Positions 49,764 to 58,513 of a DNA stretch of 64,000 nucleotides are shown here, in pieces (position 1 is the first letter of the stretch; each line of letters opens with the position of its first letter). Position numbers and translations under genes: made by a program. Below the pieces are notes generated by a model. The model worked only from the letters and a program-made list of their open reading frames with translations. It did no database searches and was not told the origin of the DNA. Origin of the DNA: Reyranella sp. (GTDB lineage: Bacteria > Pseudomonadota > Alphaproteobacteria > Reyranellales > Reyranellaceae); NCBI RefSeq assembly GCF_004297265.1, contig NZ_SCUT01000048.1:62001-126000 (forward strand), written 5' to 3'.

Positions 49764-50654
49764 CTAGAGCTGGGCTACGCCGCGCAGGACCGTCACGCAC
49801 CGGCCGGCAATGGTCGCCCGGATGCCGTCGGTGCCGCGGCGCGCCACCACCCGCAGCAGGCTCGGCCGTCCCATGACGACGCCCTGATGGATGTCGAGGC
49901 GAAGTTCCGGGGCATCTGATAGCGACAGCAGCAGCGCGCCGAGCGGGCCGGCGGCGCTGCCGGTCGCGGCGTCCTCGATCGTGCCGCCCAGCGGTGCGAA
50001 CATGCGGGCCTGAACGCTCCCCTGCCCGGCATGGGCGTAGAGGTAGAGTCCCAGCCGCCCGTTCAGGGCCGGTGTCTGTTCGAGGGCCCGCCGGAACGAG
50101 GCGAAGTCCGGCGTGGCGCGTGACAGGGCGGATGCCTCGACTTCGGCGATGACAAACGGATTGCCGAGCGACGCCTCCACAGGCCGGTGCCCGCCCAGGC
50201 GAATGTCGGACGGCTCCAGGCCGGCGCAGGCGGCGACCGTCTCGACCGCGAGTTCGGGCCCGAGCGAGAGCGGCTGCGGCGCGGCGATCGTGGCGCCGAT
50301 GGGCATATTCGCCGCGTCACGCTCGACGTCGATCTCGACGAGGCCCGCCAGTTCCTCGAACAGGAGCTTGCCCCTCTCGTCCAGACCCTGCTGCGCAAGC
50401 ACATAGGCCGTGCCGACATTGGGATGGCCGGCAAACGGCATTTCGCGGGTGCGCGTGAAGATGCGAACGCGCGCGGTATTCTTCGGATCCTCGGGCGGCA
50501 GCACGAAGGTCGTTTCGCTGAGGTTGAACTCGGCGGCGAGCGACTGCATCTCCGCGTCGGTCATGCCGGTCGCATCCGGAAAGACCGCGAGCGGGTTTCC
50601 GCCGAAGCGCCGCTCGGTGAAGACGTCCACCGTGACGAAAGAATAGTAACGCAT
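49764..50654 (-). CDS. PhzF-family isomerase/epimerase
   Basis: 296 residues, two-lobed diaminopimelate-epimerase-like fold. VDVFTERRFGGNPLAVFPDA at 9-28, catalytic Glu47 in LSETTFVLPP, REMPFAGHPNVGTAYVL and ATGSAAGPLGALLL. Phenazine genes are absent, so it is likely a generic PhzF-like isomerase of unknown substrate. It lies 3 bp downstream of fhs on the same strand. Confidence 0.88.
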   Translation of the reverse strand: MRYYSFVTVDVFTERRFGGNPLAVFPDATGMTDAEMQSLAAEFNLSETTFVLPPEDPKNTARVRIFTRTREMPFAGHPNVGTAYVLAQQGLDERGKLLFEELAGLVEIDVERDAANMPIGATIAAPQPLSLGPELAVETVAACAGLEPSDIRLGGHRPVEASLGNPFVIAEVEASALSRATPDFASFRRALEQTPALNGRLGLYLYAHAGQGSVQARMFAPLGGTIEDAATGSAAGPLGALLLSLSDAPELRLDIHQGVVMGRPSLLRVVARRGTDGIRATIAGRCVTVLRGVAQL

Positions 50655-50657
50655 GGC

Positions 50658-52325
50658 TCAGAAGATCCCTTCCACCTGACCGTCCGCCGTCAGCCGGATG
50701 CTTTCCGCGGCCGGCACGCGCGGCAGCCCCGGCATGCTCATGATCTCGCCCGCCATCGCGACGACGAAACCGGCGCCGGCCGACAGGCGCACCTCGCGGA
50801 TGGGCAGCGTATGGCCCGTCGGGGCGCCGCGCAGCTCCGGATCGGCGGCGAAGCTGTACTGTGTCTTGGCGATGCAGACGGGCAGCTTGCCGTAACCCGC
50901 GGCCTCCAGTGCCTTGAGGCGCCGCTGTGCCGATCCCGCGATCGCTATGCCCGAAGCACGATAGATCTCGCGCGCGATCGTCTCGATCTTCCCGGCAAGC
51001 GGCAGGTCGTCGGGATAGAGCGGCCTGAAAGCCGCGTTGCCTTCGTCGAGCGTCGCGACCACGGCCCCTGCGAGGTCTTCCGCGCCGGCGCCGCCCCTGG
51101 CCCAGTGCTCGCAGAGATAGGCCTTCGCACCGGCTACCGCGCACTGCGCCTCGATCAGCTCCAGCTCGGCCGGCGTATCGGTGAGGAAGCGGTTGATGGC
51201 AACCAGGACCGGCAGCCCGAATTTCCGCAGATTCTCGACATGGCGCAGCAGGTTGGGCAGGCCACGCTCGACGGCGCCGACATCCTCCTTGGCCAGCGCC
51301 TTCTCGTCGGCCCCGCCGTGGAGCTTGAGCGCGCGCACGGTCGCGACGACCACGGCCAGGCCGGGCTCGAGCCCAGCCTGCCGGCATTTGATGTCCAGAA
51401 ACTTTTCCGCCCCCAGGTCGGCGCCGAAGCCCGCTTCGGTGACGACATAGTCGCCGAGCGCCAGCGCCGCGCGCGTGGCGATGACCGAATTGCAGCCGTG
51501 CGCGATGTTGGCGAACGGGCCGCCATGGATCAGCACCGGATTGTTTTCCAGCGTCTGCACCAGGTTCGGCTTGGCGGCGTCCTTCAGCACGGCCGCCATC
51601 GCACCGGCCGCCTTGAGGTCGCCCGCCGTGATCGGCCTGCCCTCGCGGGTCTCGGCCACGACGATCCGCGCCAGCCGCGCCTCGAGATCCTCGAGGTCGT
51701 CTGCGAGGCAGAGGATCGCCATGACCTCCGATGCCGTCGTGATGTCGAAGCGCGCCTGTCGCGGAAATCCGTTGGCGACCCCGCCCAGGCTGACGACGGT
51801 GTCGCGCAGCGCGCGGTCGTTCATGTCGAGCACCCGCGGCCAGAACACGCGGCGGCTGTCGATGCCCAGCGTGTTTCCCCAGTAGATGTGATTGTCCAGC
51901 ATCGCGGCCAGCAGGTTGTGGGCCGTCGTGATCGCGTGGAAGTCGCCGGTAAAATGCAGGTTGATGTCGGCCATCGGCACGATCTGCGCCTGGCCGCCGC
52001 CGGTGGCGCCGCCCTTCTGGCCGAAGCAGGGCCCCAGACTCGGCTCCCGCAGTGCGATCGCGGTCTTCTTGCCGAGGCGGCTGAGTGCATCGCCGAGACC
52101 GATCGTGGTCGTCGTCTTGCCTTCGCCGGCCTTGGTGGGGTTGATGGCCGTCACCAGGATCAGGTGCCCCGGCTTGCGGCCGGAGAGCGATTTCACATAG
52201 TCGCCATCGAGCTTCGCCTTGTCCCGGCCGTACGGTTCCAGAGCTTCTTCCGGGATGCCGAGCCGTCCGGCGACTTCTTTCATGGGCTTCTTGATTGCGC
52301 GCCGTGCGATCTCGATATCCGACAT
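50658..52325 (-). CDS. fhs: Formate-tetrahydrofolate ligase
   Basis: 555 residues from the ATG at 52325 with GGGAGTAGG upstream. P-loop [19 protein letters not shown] near residue 63, [25 protein letters not shown] near 100, and the C-terminal [25 protein letters not shown]. Makes 10-formyl-THF from formate, ATP and THF, feeding one-carbon metabolism, and in formate-producing pathways it reclaims formate. Usual length 555-560. It is followed by phzF on the same strand and diverges from the O-methyltransferase gene. Confidence 0.96.
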   Translation of the reverse strand: MSDIEIARRAIKKPMKEVAGRLGIPEEALEPYGRDKAKLDGDYVKSLSGRKPGHLILVTAINPTKAGEGKTTTTIGLGDALSRLGKKTAIALREPSLGPCFGQKGGATGGGQAQIVPMADINLHFTGDFHAITTAHNLLAAMLDNHIYWGNTLGIDSRRVFWPRVLDMNDRALRDTVVSLGGVANGFPRQARFDITTASEVMAILCLADDLEDLEARLARIVVAETREGRPITAGDLKAAGAMAAVLKDAAKPNLVQTLENNPVLIHGGPFANIAHGCNSVIATRAALALGDYVVTEAGFGADLGAEKFLDIKCRQAGLEPGLAVVVATVRALKLHGGADEKALAKEDVGAVERGLPNLLRHVENLRKFGLPVLVAINRFLTDTPAELELIEAQCAVAGAKAYLCEHWARGGAGAEDLAGAVVATLDEGNAAFRPLYPDDLPLAGKIETIAREIYRASGIAIAGSAQRRLKALEAAGYGKLPVCIAKTQYSFAADPELRGAPTGHTLPIREVRLSAGAGFVVAMAGEIMSMPGLPRVPAAESIRLTADGQVEGIF

Positions 52326-52399
52326 GCCTACTCCCAACTCCCGCCATTCCAGGGCAGCGACCCTAGCGAGGCGGGCGTGGCGAGCCAACAGGAGAGAGC

Positions 52400-53059
52400 A
52401 TGAAGAGTTGGCCGAAAATCGACGGTCCATTGAACGACTATGTCGACGACAACTGGCTGCGCGAGCCGCCGCTGCGCCGCAGGCTGCGCGAGGAAACCGC
52501 GACGCTGCCACGCGCCGGCATGCAGATCTCCGCCCATCAGGGCCAGCAGATCGAACTCCTGGCGCGGGCCATCGGCGCCCGGCGTGCCGTCGAAGTGGGC
52601 ACCTTCACCGGCTACTCCTCCCTGTGCATCGCGGGCGCGCTGCCGCCCGACGGCAAGCTGTGGTGCTGCGACGTCAGCACCGACTATACGAAGGTCGCGC
52701 GCCGCTACTGGAAGGAAGCCGGCCTCGACAGTCGCATCGAACTCACGATCGGGCCGGCGCTCGGTACGCTCGACTGGCTGCTGGCGCAGGGACTCACCGG
52801 CCAGCTCGACCTCGCTTTCATCGACGCCAACAAGGACGACTACGACGCCTACTACGAGCGCTGCCTGAAACTCGTTCGGCCAGGCGGCCTGGTGTTGATC
52901 GACAATGTCCTGTGGGGTGGCTCGGTCGCCGATCCCGCCGAAGTCGATCGCGACACGCAGGCGCTGCGCGCCCTCAATACGAAGCTGAAGGACGATCGAC
53001 GGATCGACCTCGCCCTTCTCGCCGTCGGCGACGGGATGACCTGCGCGTTGAAGCGCTAG
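52400..53059 (+). CDS. O-methyltransferase, caffeoyl-CoA type (family 3)
   Basis: 219 residues; CAGGAG six bases before the ATG. AdoMet motif [16 protein letters not shown] (residues 64-78), metal-site Asp in [14 protein letters not shown] and [18 protein letters not shown] are typical of the catechol/caffeoyl-CoA OMT family. Adds a methyl group to a catechol-type hydroxyl, Mg2+ dependent; substrate unknown. The stop overlaps the convergent DUF192 stop through the palindrome CTAG. Confidence 0.9.
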   Translation: MKSWPKIDGPLNDYVDDNWLREPPLRRRLREETATLPRAGMQISAHQGQQIELLARAIGARRAVEVGTFTGYSSLCIAGALPPDGKLWCCDVSTDYTKVARRYWKEAGLDSRIELTIGPALGTLDWLLAQGLTGQLDLAFIDANKDDYDAYYERCLKLVRPGGLVLIDNVLWGGSVADPAEVDRDTQALRALNTKLKDDRRIDLALLAVGDGMTCALKR

Positions 53060-53568
53060 GCATTCCCGAAGATCGGGTGGAGGACCTTGTCGCCCGGCTT
53101 GATGCCCAAAAGCTTGGCGCTGCCGCCGTTGATCTCGAGGACGGCGCGCACCGGGAACTGGCTGGGGATGGTCTCGGTCGAGTGCGGCACCGCATTGGCG
53201 TGGACCGACTTGATCGTGCCGTCGGCGGCGATGAAGACCATGTCGAGGGGGATCAGCGTGTTCTTCATCCAGAAGCTGACCGGCGCTTCCTTGTAGAAAT
53301 CGAACAGCATGCCCTCGTAGGGGCCGAGCTTCTCGCGGAACATCAGGCCCCGCGCGCGCTGGGTGTCGTCCAGCGCGAGCTCGACGTCGAACTTGATCTC
53401 GCGCCCGCCGGACACCACCACCAGCGACGAGCGCTTGAAGTGGAAATCGTTGGCGCCCTGCTGCGCCCAAGCGGCCCCACCGGCCAGCGCGAAGGGCGCT
53501 GCGAGGAAGAGACGCCGGCCGAGCGCCGACCTGGAAGAACTCTGGGTGACTGCTTGAACCATGGCCAT
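53056..53568 (-). CDS. DUF192 family exported protein
   Basis: 170 residues from the ATG at 53568 (one at 53562 is also possible). N-terminal signal of twin-arginine type (RSALGRRLFLAAPFALAGGAAWA). The DUF192 core has ARGLMFREKLGPYEGMLFDFYKEAPVSFWMKNTLIPLDMVFI and AVLEINGGSAKLLGIKPGDKV. Function of the family is unknown. It shares a CTAG stop with the O-methyltransferase gene and diverges from the thiamin riboswitch. Confidence 0.88.
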   Translation of the reverse strand: MAMVQAVTQSSSRSALGRRLFLAAPFALAGGAAWAQQGANDFHFKRSSLVVVSGGREIKFDVELALDDTQRARGLMFREKLGPYEGMLFDFYKEAPVSFWMKNTLIPLDMVFIAADGTIKSVHANAVPHSTETIPSQFPVRAVLEINGGSAKLLGIKPGDKVLHPIFGNA

Positions 53569-53642
53569 GGCATAGAGCGTGGACGGCGATTTCGTCAAAC
53601 CGATGACGCTTGCATGAACAGAGTCACGCAACCATAGTGGCG

Positions 53643-53735
53643 GCCGCTCATCGGGGGGAGCCGCCTGGCGGCTGAGAGGTTCGAAAGAACGACCCCGAAC
53701 CTGATCCGGTTAATGCCGGCGTAGGGACTGGTGGC
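53643..53735 (+). promoter_or_regulatory. TPP riboswitch (THI element)
   Basis: The conserved TPP aptamer is evident: CGGGGGGAGCC at about 53652, GGCTGAGAGG at about 53669 (CUGAGA is invariant), GACCCCGAACCTGATCC at about 53691, then GGTTAATGCCGGCGTAGGGA to 53727. The outer P1 arm GCCGCT (53643-53648) can pair, with two G-U pairs, to GGTGGC (53730-53735). That second arm contains the GTG start codon of the ATPase gene (53731-53733), while the conserved AGGGA (53723-53727) is also the likely Shine-Dalgarno. TPP binding would thus hide the start. No separate expression platform is seen. Confidence 0.93.
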
Positions 53736-54450
53736 TTCGTTGACGTCTTCGCCTGCTCTTTCGGTGCGTTCGGCCCACATCGTCCTCGACGGCCATGTCG
53801 TGGCCGAGAATCTGTCGCTCGAATTTCCCGGCGGAAAAACCACCTGCCTGCTGGGCCGCAGCGGCGTCGGCAAGACTTCCCTTCTGCGCCATCTCGCGGG
53901 CCTGCTGCCGGGGGCGGATGCGGCCGGTCCGGTCGCCTACATGGCGCAGCGCGACCTGCTGCTGCCCTGGCTCGGCGTTCTCGACAACGTGCTGCTGGGC
54001 TACCGCCTGCGCCTCGACGCGGCGGCACGCCGGGCGGCCGAGCCGCGCGCGCGGTCACTCATCGCCGAAGTGGGACTTGGCGATCGCATGCACGACCTGC
54101 CGCAAAGCCTGTCCGGCGGCATGCGCCAGCGGGCGGCCCTGGCGCGCACGCTTTGCGAGGATCGGCAGATCGTCCTGATGGACGAGCCTTTCGGGCATCT
54201 CGACGCGGTGACGCGGCTGGATCTCCAGGACCTGGCGGCGCGCCTGCTTCGGGGACGCACGGTCGTGATGGTCACCCACGATCCGCTGGAGGCATTGCGC
54301 CTCGGCCACGAAATCCGTGTGCTGTCGGGCATGCCGTTCGCCGTCGGCCCGGTGATCGCACCCTCCGGCGACGTGCCGCGCGATCCCGGCGACGCCGGGC
54401 TCCTCGCCCTGCAGGCCCGGCTGATCGCCGAACTGAGGAGAGGCTCGTGA
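53731..54450 (+). CDS. thiZ: Thiamin-precursor ABC transporter ATP-binding protein
   Basis: 239 residues from a GTG (53731) inside the riboswitch closing helix; a TTG nine bases on is the alternative start. Walker A GRSGVGKTS (residues about 42-50), Q-loop AQRDLLLPW, signature LSGGMRQR and Walker B VLMDEPFGHLD. With ThiX and ThiY it forms the importer of the formylaminopyrimidine or HMP precursor of thiamin. GTGA overlap with the permease gene. Confidence 0.9.
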   Translation: MASLTSSPALSVRSAHIVLDGHVVAENLSLEFPGGKTTCLLGRSGVGKTSLLRHLAGLLPGADAAGPVAYMAQRDLLLPWLGVLDNVLLGYRLRLDAAARRAAEPRARSLIAEVGLGDRMHDLPQSLSGGMRQRAALARTLCEDRQIVLMDEPFGHLDAVTRLDLQDLAARLLRGRTVVMVTHDPLEALRLGHEIRVLSGMPFAVGPVIAPSGDVPRDPGDAGLLALQARLIAELRRGS

Positions 54451-55184
54451 GGCCGCTGCTCACGGCCTTCGGCCTGATCGCCGCCTGGGAAGCGCTCGTG
54501 TGGCTGAGCGGCGTGCCGCCCTACATCCTGCCACCTCCCTCGCGCGTTGCCGTGGTGCTGATCGAGCGGTTCGATCTCCTGATCGAACAGGCCGCGTGGA
54601 CAGCCGCCGAGATGGTCCTCGGGCTCATGCTGGGGCTCGTGCTGGGGGCGGCCCTTGCCATCGTCTTTGCCGCCTCGGCCGGCTGGCGGCGCTGGGCGTT
54701 GCCGCTCGTGATCGTCTCGCAGGCCGTCCCCGTGATCGCCGTCGCACCGCTTCTGGTCCTATGGCTGGGCTACGGCATGGCGTCCAAGGTCGCGATGGCC
54801 GCCCTCGTCATCTTCTTCCCGGTCGTCAGCAGCCTCTACGACGGCCTGCGCCGGACAGACCCGGGCTGGCTCGAGCTTGCCCGCACCATGAACGCCCCAC
54901 CGCGCGCGATACTGTTGCACATCAGGTTGCCGGCGGCCTTGCCTGCCTTCGCCTCGGGCGCCCGCATTGCCGCCGCCGTGGCGCCGATCGGCGCGGTGAT
55001 CGGCGAATGGGTCGGCGCCAGCGCCGGGCTCGGGTTCCTGATGACCCAGTCGCTGGCCCGCGGCCAGACGCCCCTCGCCTTCGCCGCCCTCGTCATCCTC
55101 TGCCTGCTGGGCCTCGCTCTCTATTACGCAACCGATCGGGCCGCTCGGCGGCTCGTGCCGTGGCAACCGTTCCAAGGAGACTGA
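54447..55184 (+). CDS. thiX: Thiamin-precursor ABC transporter permease
   Basis: 245 residues from a GTG at 54447 that overlaps the ATPase stop; GAGGAGAGG precedes it. Six hydrophobic segments and the EAA-type loop ELARTMNAPPRAILLHIRLPAALPAFASGARIA. The binding-protein-dependent permease fold (SsuC/TauC-like) is usual for ThiX. No thi biosynthesis gene is nearby, so the organism probably salvages a pyrimidine precursor here. Confidence 0.9.
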   Translation: MRPLLTAFGLIAAWEALVWLSGVPPYILPPPSRVAVVLIERFDLLIEQAAWTAAEMVLGLMLGLVLGAALAIVFAASAGWRRWALPLVIVSQAVPVIAVAPLLVLWLGYGMASKVAMAALVIFFPVVSSLYDGLRRTDPGWLELARTMNAPPRAILLHIRLPAALPAFASGARIAAAVAPIGAVIGEWVGASAGLGFLMTQSLARGQTPLAFAALVILCLLGLALYYATDRAARRLVPWQPFQGD

Positions 55185-55186
55185 CC

Positions 55187-56128
55187 ATGCAAACGATGAC
55201 CCGGTTGATCGCCGTTCTGGCGCTCTGCTGCCTGGCGCTTCCCGCCGCAGCGCAGGATAAGGTCCGCATCCTGCTCGACTGGTTCGTCAATCCCGACCAT
55301 GCCGCGCTGGTGATCGCCAAGCAGCGCGGCCTGTTCGAGAAGCAGGGCCTCGACGTCGAACTGATCGCGCCGGCCGATCCCAATGCCCCGCCCAAGCTGG
55401 TCGCGACAGGCCAGGCCGACTACGCCCTCTCCTACCAGCCGACCTTGCAGATGCTCGCGGCCGAAGGCCTGCCCCTGGTGCGGGTCGGCGTGCTGGTGGC
55501 GCAGCCGCTGAACTCGCTGGTCGCGCTCGAAGACTCGCCCGTGAAGAGCATCGCCGACTTCAAGGGCCGCAAGATCGGCTTCTCCGTCTCGGGCTTCGAG
55601 GAAGCGGTGCTCGGCGCCATGCTGGAGAGCGCGGGCCTCACCCTGAAGGACGTGACGCTGGTGAACGTCAACTTCGCGCTCACCACCGCCCTCATGAGCA
55701 AGCAGGTCGACGGTGTCATCGGCGCCTTTCGGAACTTCGAGCTGAACGACCTCGAACTGAACAAGGCCAAGGGACGACTCTGGCTGGTCGAAAACCATGG
55801 CGTGCCGACCTACGATGAACTGGTCATCCTGGCCAGGCGCGAGGCGGTCGACGTCGCCCGCACGAAGAAGCTGCTCGCGGCGCTCGCCGAGGCCACCGCC
55901 TGGCTGACGGCCAATCCAGCCGAGGCGTGGGCGAGCTTCTCCAGGTACGGCAAGGATCTCGACAACGACCTCAACCGGTTGGCGTGGAAGGACACCGTGC
56001 CCCTGCTCGCCGCCGATCCCGCAACGCTCGACCGCGCGCGCTACGCGACCTTCGCGGATTTCCTCGTGAAGCGCGGCCTGATCAAGCAGGCGCCGCCGCT
56101 CGACAGCTACCTGCGGGAGATCAAATAG
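55187..56128 (+). CDS. thiY: Thiamin-precursor ABC transporter substrate-binding protein (NMT1/THI5-like)
   Basis: 313 residues, AAGGAGA seven bases before the ATG. Signal peptide 1-22 (LIAVLALCCLALPAAA). The mature protein starts QDKVRILLDWFVNPDHAALVIAKQRGLFEKQGLDVEL, the NMT1/THI5-like fold that binds pyrimidine precursors of thiamin in ThiY. DWFVNPDHA and the later GFSVSGFEEAVLG match this group. The stop is 9 bp from the convergent cold-shock gene stop. Substrate is inferred from riboswitch plus family. Confidence 0.92.
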   Translation: MQTMTRLIAVLALCCLALPAAAQDKVRILLDWFVNPDHAALVIAKQRGLFEKQGLDVELIAPADPNAPPKLVATGQADYALSYQPTLQMLAAEGLPLVRVGVLVAQPLNSLVALEDSPVKSIADFKGRKIGFSVSGFEEAVLGAMLESAGLTLKDVTLVNVNFALTTALMSKQVDGVIGAFRNFELNDLELNKAKGRLWLVENHGVPTYDELVILARREAVDVARTKKLLAALAEATAWLTANPAEAWASFSRYGKDLDNDLNRLAWKDTVPLLAADPATLDRARYATFADFLVKRGLIKQAPPLDSYLREIK

Positions 56129-56137
56129 CGAGAGCCG

Positions 56138-56656
56138 TCACGCTCCGCGGATCTCGACGACCTGCAGGCCCTTCTGGCCTTCGGCGACGCGGATCATCAC
56201 CTTCTGGCCAGGCGCCAAGGAATCCATGCCGTGCCGCCGCAACACCGCGGCGTGCACGAAGATGTCCCCTTCGGCCGTCTCGCGCGTGACGAAGCCATAA
56301 CCGCGCTCGTTGTTGTACCATTTCACCAGAGCGGCGATGTAGTCGCCGATGGCAATGCCGTCCGGGATTGGTGGCGGCTTCGCACTCGTAACGACGGCCG
56401 TCGATTGATCGACGTCGATCACCCTCATGACCTGCCAGCCCTTCGGCCCGCGGACACCGGCACAGACTACGGTTGCGCCGGGCTTGAGATCTTCATGCCC
56501 GGACTGGCGTAGTGTCGTTACATGCAGGAACGCGTCGCTGTTGTCGCTGTCCAGGGCCAAGAACCCATACCCTTTGACAGCGTTGAACCACTTGACCTTA
56601 CCACGCAGCTCAACCGTACCGACGTCCCCGCTCGTCTCTCCCTGATGGGTCGTCAT
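56138..56656 (-). CDS. Two-domain cold-shock protein
   Basis: 172 residues with two CSD folds. First CSD about 15-85 ([33 protein letters not shown]), second about 105-171 ([34 protein letters not shown]); the RNP1 (KGYGF, RGYGF) and RNP2 (AFLHV, IFVHA) motifs bind RNA or ssDNA. Double-CSD proteins of this sort are typical of alphaproteobacteria. The 124-bp region ahead would form the leader. There is no temperature-response evidence. Confidence 0.9.
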   Translation of the reverse strand: MTTHQGETSGDVGTVELRGKVKWFNAVKGYGFLALDSDNSDAFLHVTTLRQSGHEDLKPGATVVCAGVRGPKGWQVMRVIDVDQSTAVVTSAKPPPIPDGIAIGDYIAALVKWYNNERGYGFVTRETAEGDIFVHAAVLRRHGMDSLAPGQKVMIRVAEGQKGLQVVEIRGA

Positions 56657-56781
56657 TCAACGATCCCGTGTTGTTATGCAGAAATCGTAACCATCCTCTG
56701 CGGAGGAAGCAACAGTCCTTGTACGAGATTGCAACCTCACGCTAGACGAATCGTCTGAAGTGTTCGCGGGAGGACCGATAG

Positions 56782-57660
56782 ATGTTCAAGACCGACCTGT
56801 TCAAGGGCAAGCGTTTCCTCGTCACCGGCGGTGGTACCGGCCTCGGTCGCATGATGATGGAGAAGTTCGTCGAACTGGGTGCAGACTGTGTGATATGCGG
56901 TCGGCGCGGCAGCGTGCTCGAGGAGACCGCCAAGCAGGTCATGGAGAAGCATCCCGGCCGACGGGTCGACTTCCATGCGGTCGACATCCGCGTCGCCACG
57001 GCCGTAGAGGAGATGATCGAGCAGATCTGGGCCACTGGCCCGCTCGATGGTCTGGTGAACAACGCTGCCGGCAACTTCATCTCACAGACCAAGGACCTGA
57101 GCCCCCGCGCCTTCGATGCGATCGCCAACATCGTGCTGCACGGCACGTTCTACATGACCAACGCGTGCGGCAAGCGCTGGATCGCCGAGAAGCGCAAGGC
57201 CAGCGTTCTCAGCATCCTCACGACCTGGGTGTGGACCGGCAGCCCGTTCGTCGTGCCGTCGGCCATGTCCAAGGCCGGCGTCGCCGTCATGACCCAGAGC
57301 CTCGCCGTCGAATGGGCGCGCCACGGCATCCGCCTCAACGCGATCGCCCCCGGCCCCTTCCCGACCGAGGGTGCCTGGGCCCGCCTCAACCCGCTGCAGG
57401 AAGGCAACGACACGCGCTACAACACCCGCAATCCGATGGGCCGTGTCGGCCGGCCCAGCGAACTCGCCAACATGGCGGCCTTCCTGATGAGCGAGGAGGT
57501 CGAATACATCAACGGCGAAGTCATCGCGATCGACGGCGCCATGGGCATCATGGGCAACGGCACCTTCTCCAACATGATGTCCTATAGCGAAGAGGACTGG
57601 GTTCGCATCCGCGAACAGATCCAGTCGACCAATGCGGCGGACAAGGCAAAGCGCAGCTAG
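56782..57660 (+). CDS. SDR-family reductase, 2,4-dienoyl-CoA reductase (DECR) type
   Basis: 292 residues; GGGAGG about nine bases ahead of the ATG. Rossmann motif TGGGTGLG (15-22), NNAAGNF (93-99). The usual Tyr of YxxxK is Ser160 (SAMSKAG, Lys164 kept), as in the DECR branch of SDRs where tyrosine is also absent. LAVEWARHGIRLNAIAPGPFPTEG follows. DECRs reduce 2,4-dienoyl-CoA with NADPH in beta-oxidation of unsaturated fatty acids. The longer C-terminal tail (SYSEEDWVRIREQIQSTNAADKAKRS region) fits. Confidence 0.85.
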   Translation: MFKTDLFKGKRFLVTGGGTGLGRMMMEKFVELGADCVICGRRGSVLEETAKQVMEKHPGRRVDFHAVDIRVATAVEEMIEQIWATGPLDGLVNNAAGNFISQTKDLSPRAFDAIANIVLHGTFYMTNACGKRWIAEKRKASVLSILTTWVWTGSPFVVPSAMSKAGVAVMTQSLAVEWARHGIRLNAIAPGPFPTEGAWARLNPLQEGNDTRYNTRNPMGRVGRPSELANMAAFLMSEEVEYINGEVIAIDGAMGIMGNGTFSNMMSYSEEDWVRIREQIQSTNAADKAKRS

Positions 57661-57717
57661 CGACGGGTAAATGCGCGCGCCCTGCCGACCTGTGGCTTTC
57701 CTGCAACATGCTCGCAC

Positions 57718-57816
57718 GATTGAGACAAAGTGGGCCGCGGAGACGCCAAAGTGGCTGTCCCCGGTGGGTCTCCGGCCTCAATTGAGCCAAAGTGTCATGG
57801 TGTTTTGAGGCTCCCC
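57718..57816. repeat. Phased CAAAGTG repeats with nested inverted repeats; possible mobile-element end
   Basis: CAAAGTG occurs at 57726, 57747 and 57788, that is, 21 and 41 bases apart. Nested partners GGCCGCGGAGAC/GTCTCCGGCC and GAGCC/GGCTC surround them. Several related arrays occur at ends of IS21-family elements, but no transposase is present, so the label is tentative. It fills most of the gap between the SDR and PrcB-like genes. Confidence 0.4.
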
Positions 57817-57853
57817 AAAACGAACAGACATCGGGTCCCCGAGAGATCCAATC

Positions 57854-58477
57854 GTGCAGTCCAGTAGCAAGTCGGTCACCCCCCTCATCCAGCGGCTGCC
57901 CCGTCGGCAAATGCTGTTCATGGGCACTGCCATGGCCGGCTTGCTGGTGGTTCCTCCGGTATTCGCGCAGAGCGTGGAGGCACGCCATTGGCAGGGAGCG
58001 TCCGCCGTTACCCGGCAGCCCGAGCATGTGGTTGCGACGACCGTTGCCGAATGGCGAAGCCTCTGGAGTCGCGTCGGCACTCCCGCTCCCGACATGTTCG
58101 AGGCCGGCCGGATGAACGCCGTCGGCATCTTCCTGGGACGGCGCGGCGGCGAGGGCTATGCCGTTAACGTCCTGTCCACGGCACGCCGGCGCGATCGCAT
58201 CGTCGTCGTCTTCGAGGAGCGCATGCCGGCCGAGATGATGATGGCCCAGCGCGGCGTCACTTCACGGCCCATCGCAGGAGGGGTCGCGGCGAACGCCGCG
58301 CCTTCGGCGCTTCCGCCGGGTGCATCAGGCTTCGCCGCACCGGGTGCAACGGCTTCGCTGGCCCCGCCTCCGCCACCCAGCGCCCGTCCCGTCGGTCAGC
58401 CGACCTCGCCCTGGGCAATCATCCTCATCAACCGGGCCGATCTCCCGGTCTCCGTCGAGCAACGCCTCTTCCGCTAG
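57854..58477 (+). CDS. Secreted PrcB_C-domain-like protein
   Basis: 207 residues from a GTG at 57854. A twin-arginine-like signal (LPRRQMLFMGTAMAGLLVVPPVFA, residues 15-38). The mature domain AVGIFLGRRGGEGYAVNVLSTARRRDRIVVVFEERMP and SPWAIILINRADLPVSVEQ resembles PrcB_C domains. Between them lies an Ala/Pro-rich insert of about 45 residues (PPPPPSARPVGQP). The function is unknown. No Shine-Dalgarno is clear. Confidence 0.65.
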   Translation: MQSSSKSVTPLIQRLPRRQMLFMGTAMAGLLVVPPVFAQSVEARHWQGASAVTRQPEHVVATTVAEWRSLWSRVGTPAPDMFEAGRMNAVGIFLGRRGGEGYAVNVLSTARRRDRIVVVFEERMPAEMMMAQRGVTSRPIAGGVAANAAPSALPPGASGFAAPGATASLAPPPPPSARPVGQPTSPWAIILINRADLPVSVEQRLFR

Positions 58478-58513
58478 GGTTTCCCGTCGTCTCGACCGGA
58501 GCGCGCGTTCCGC

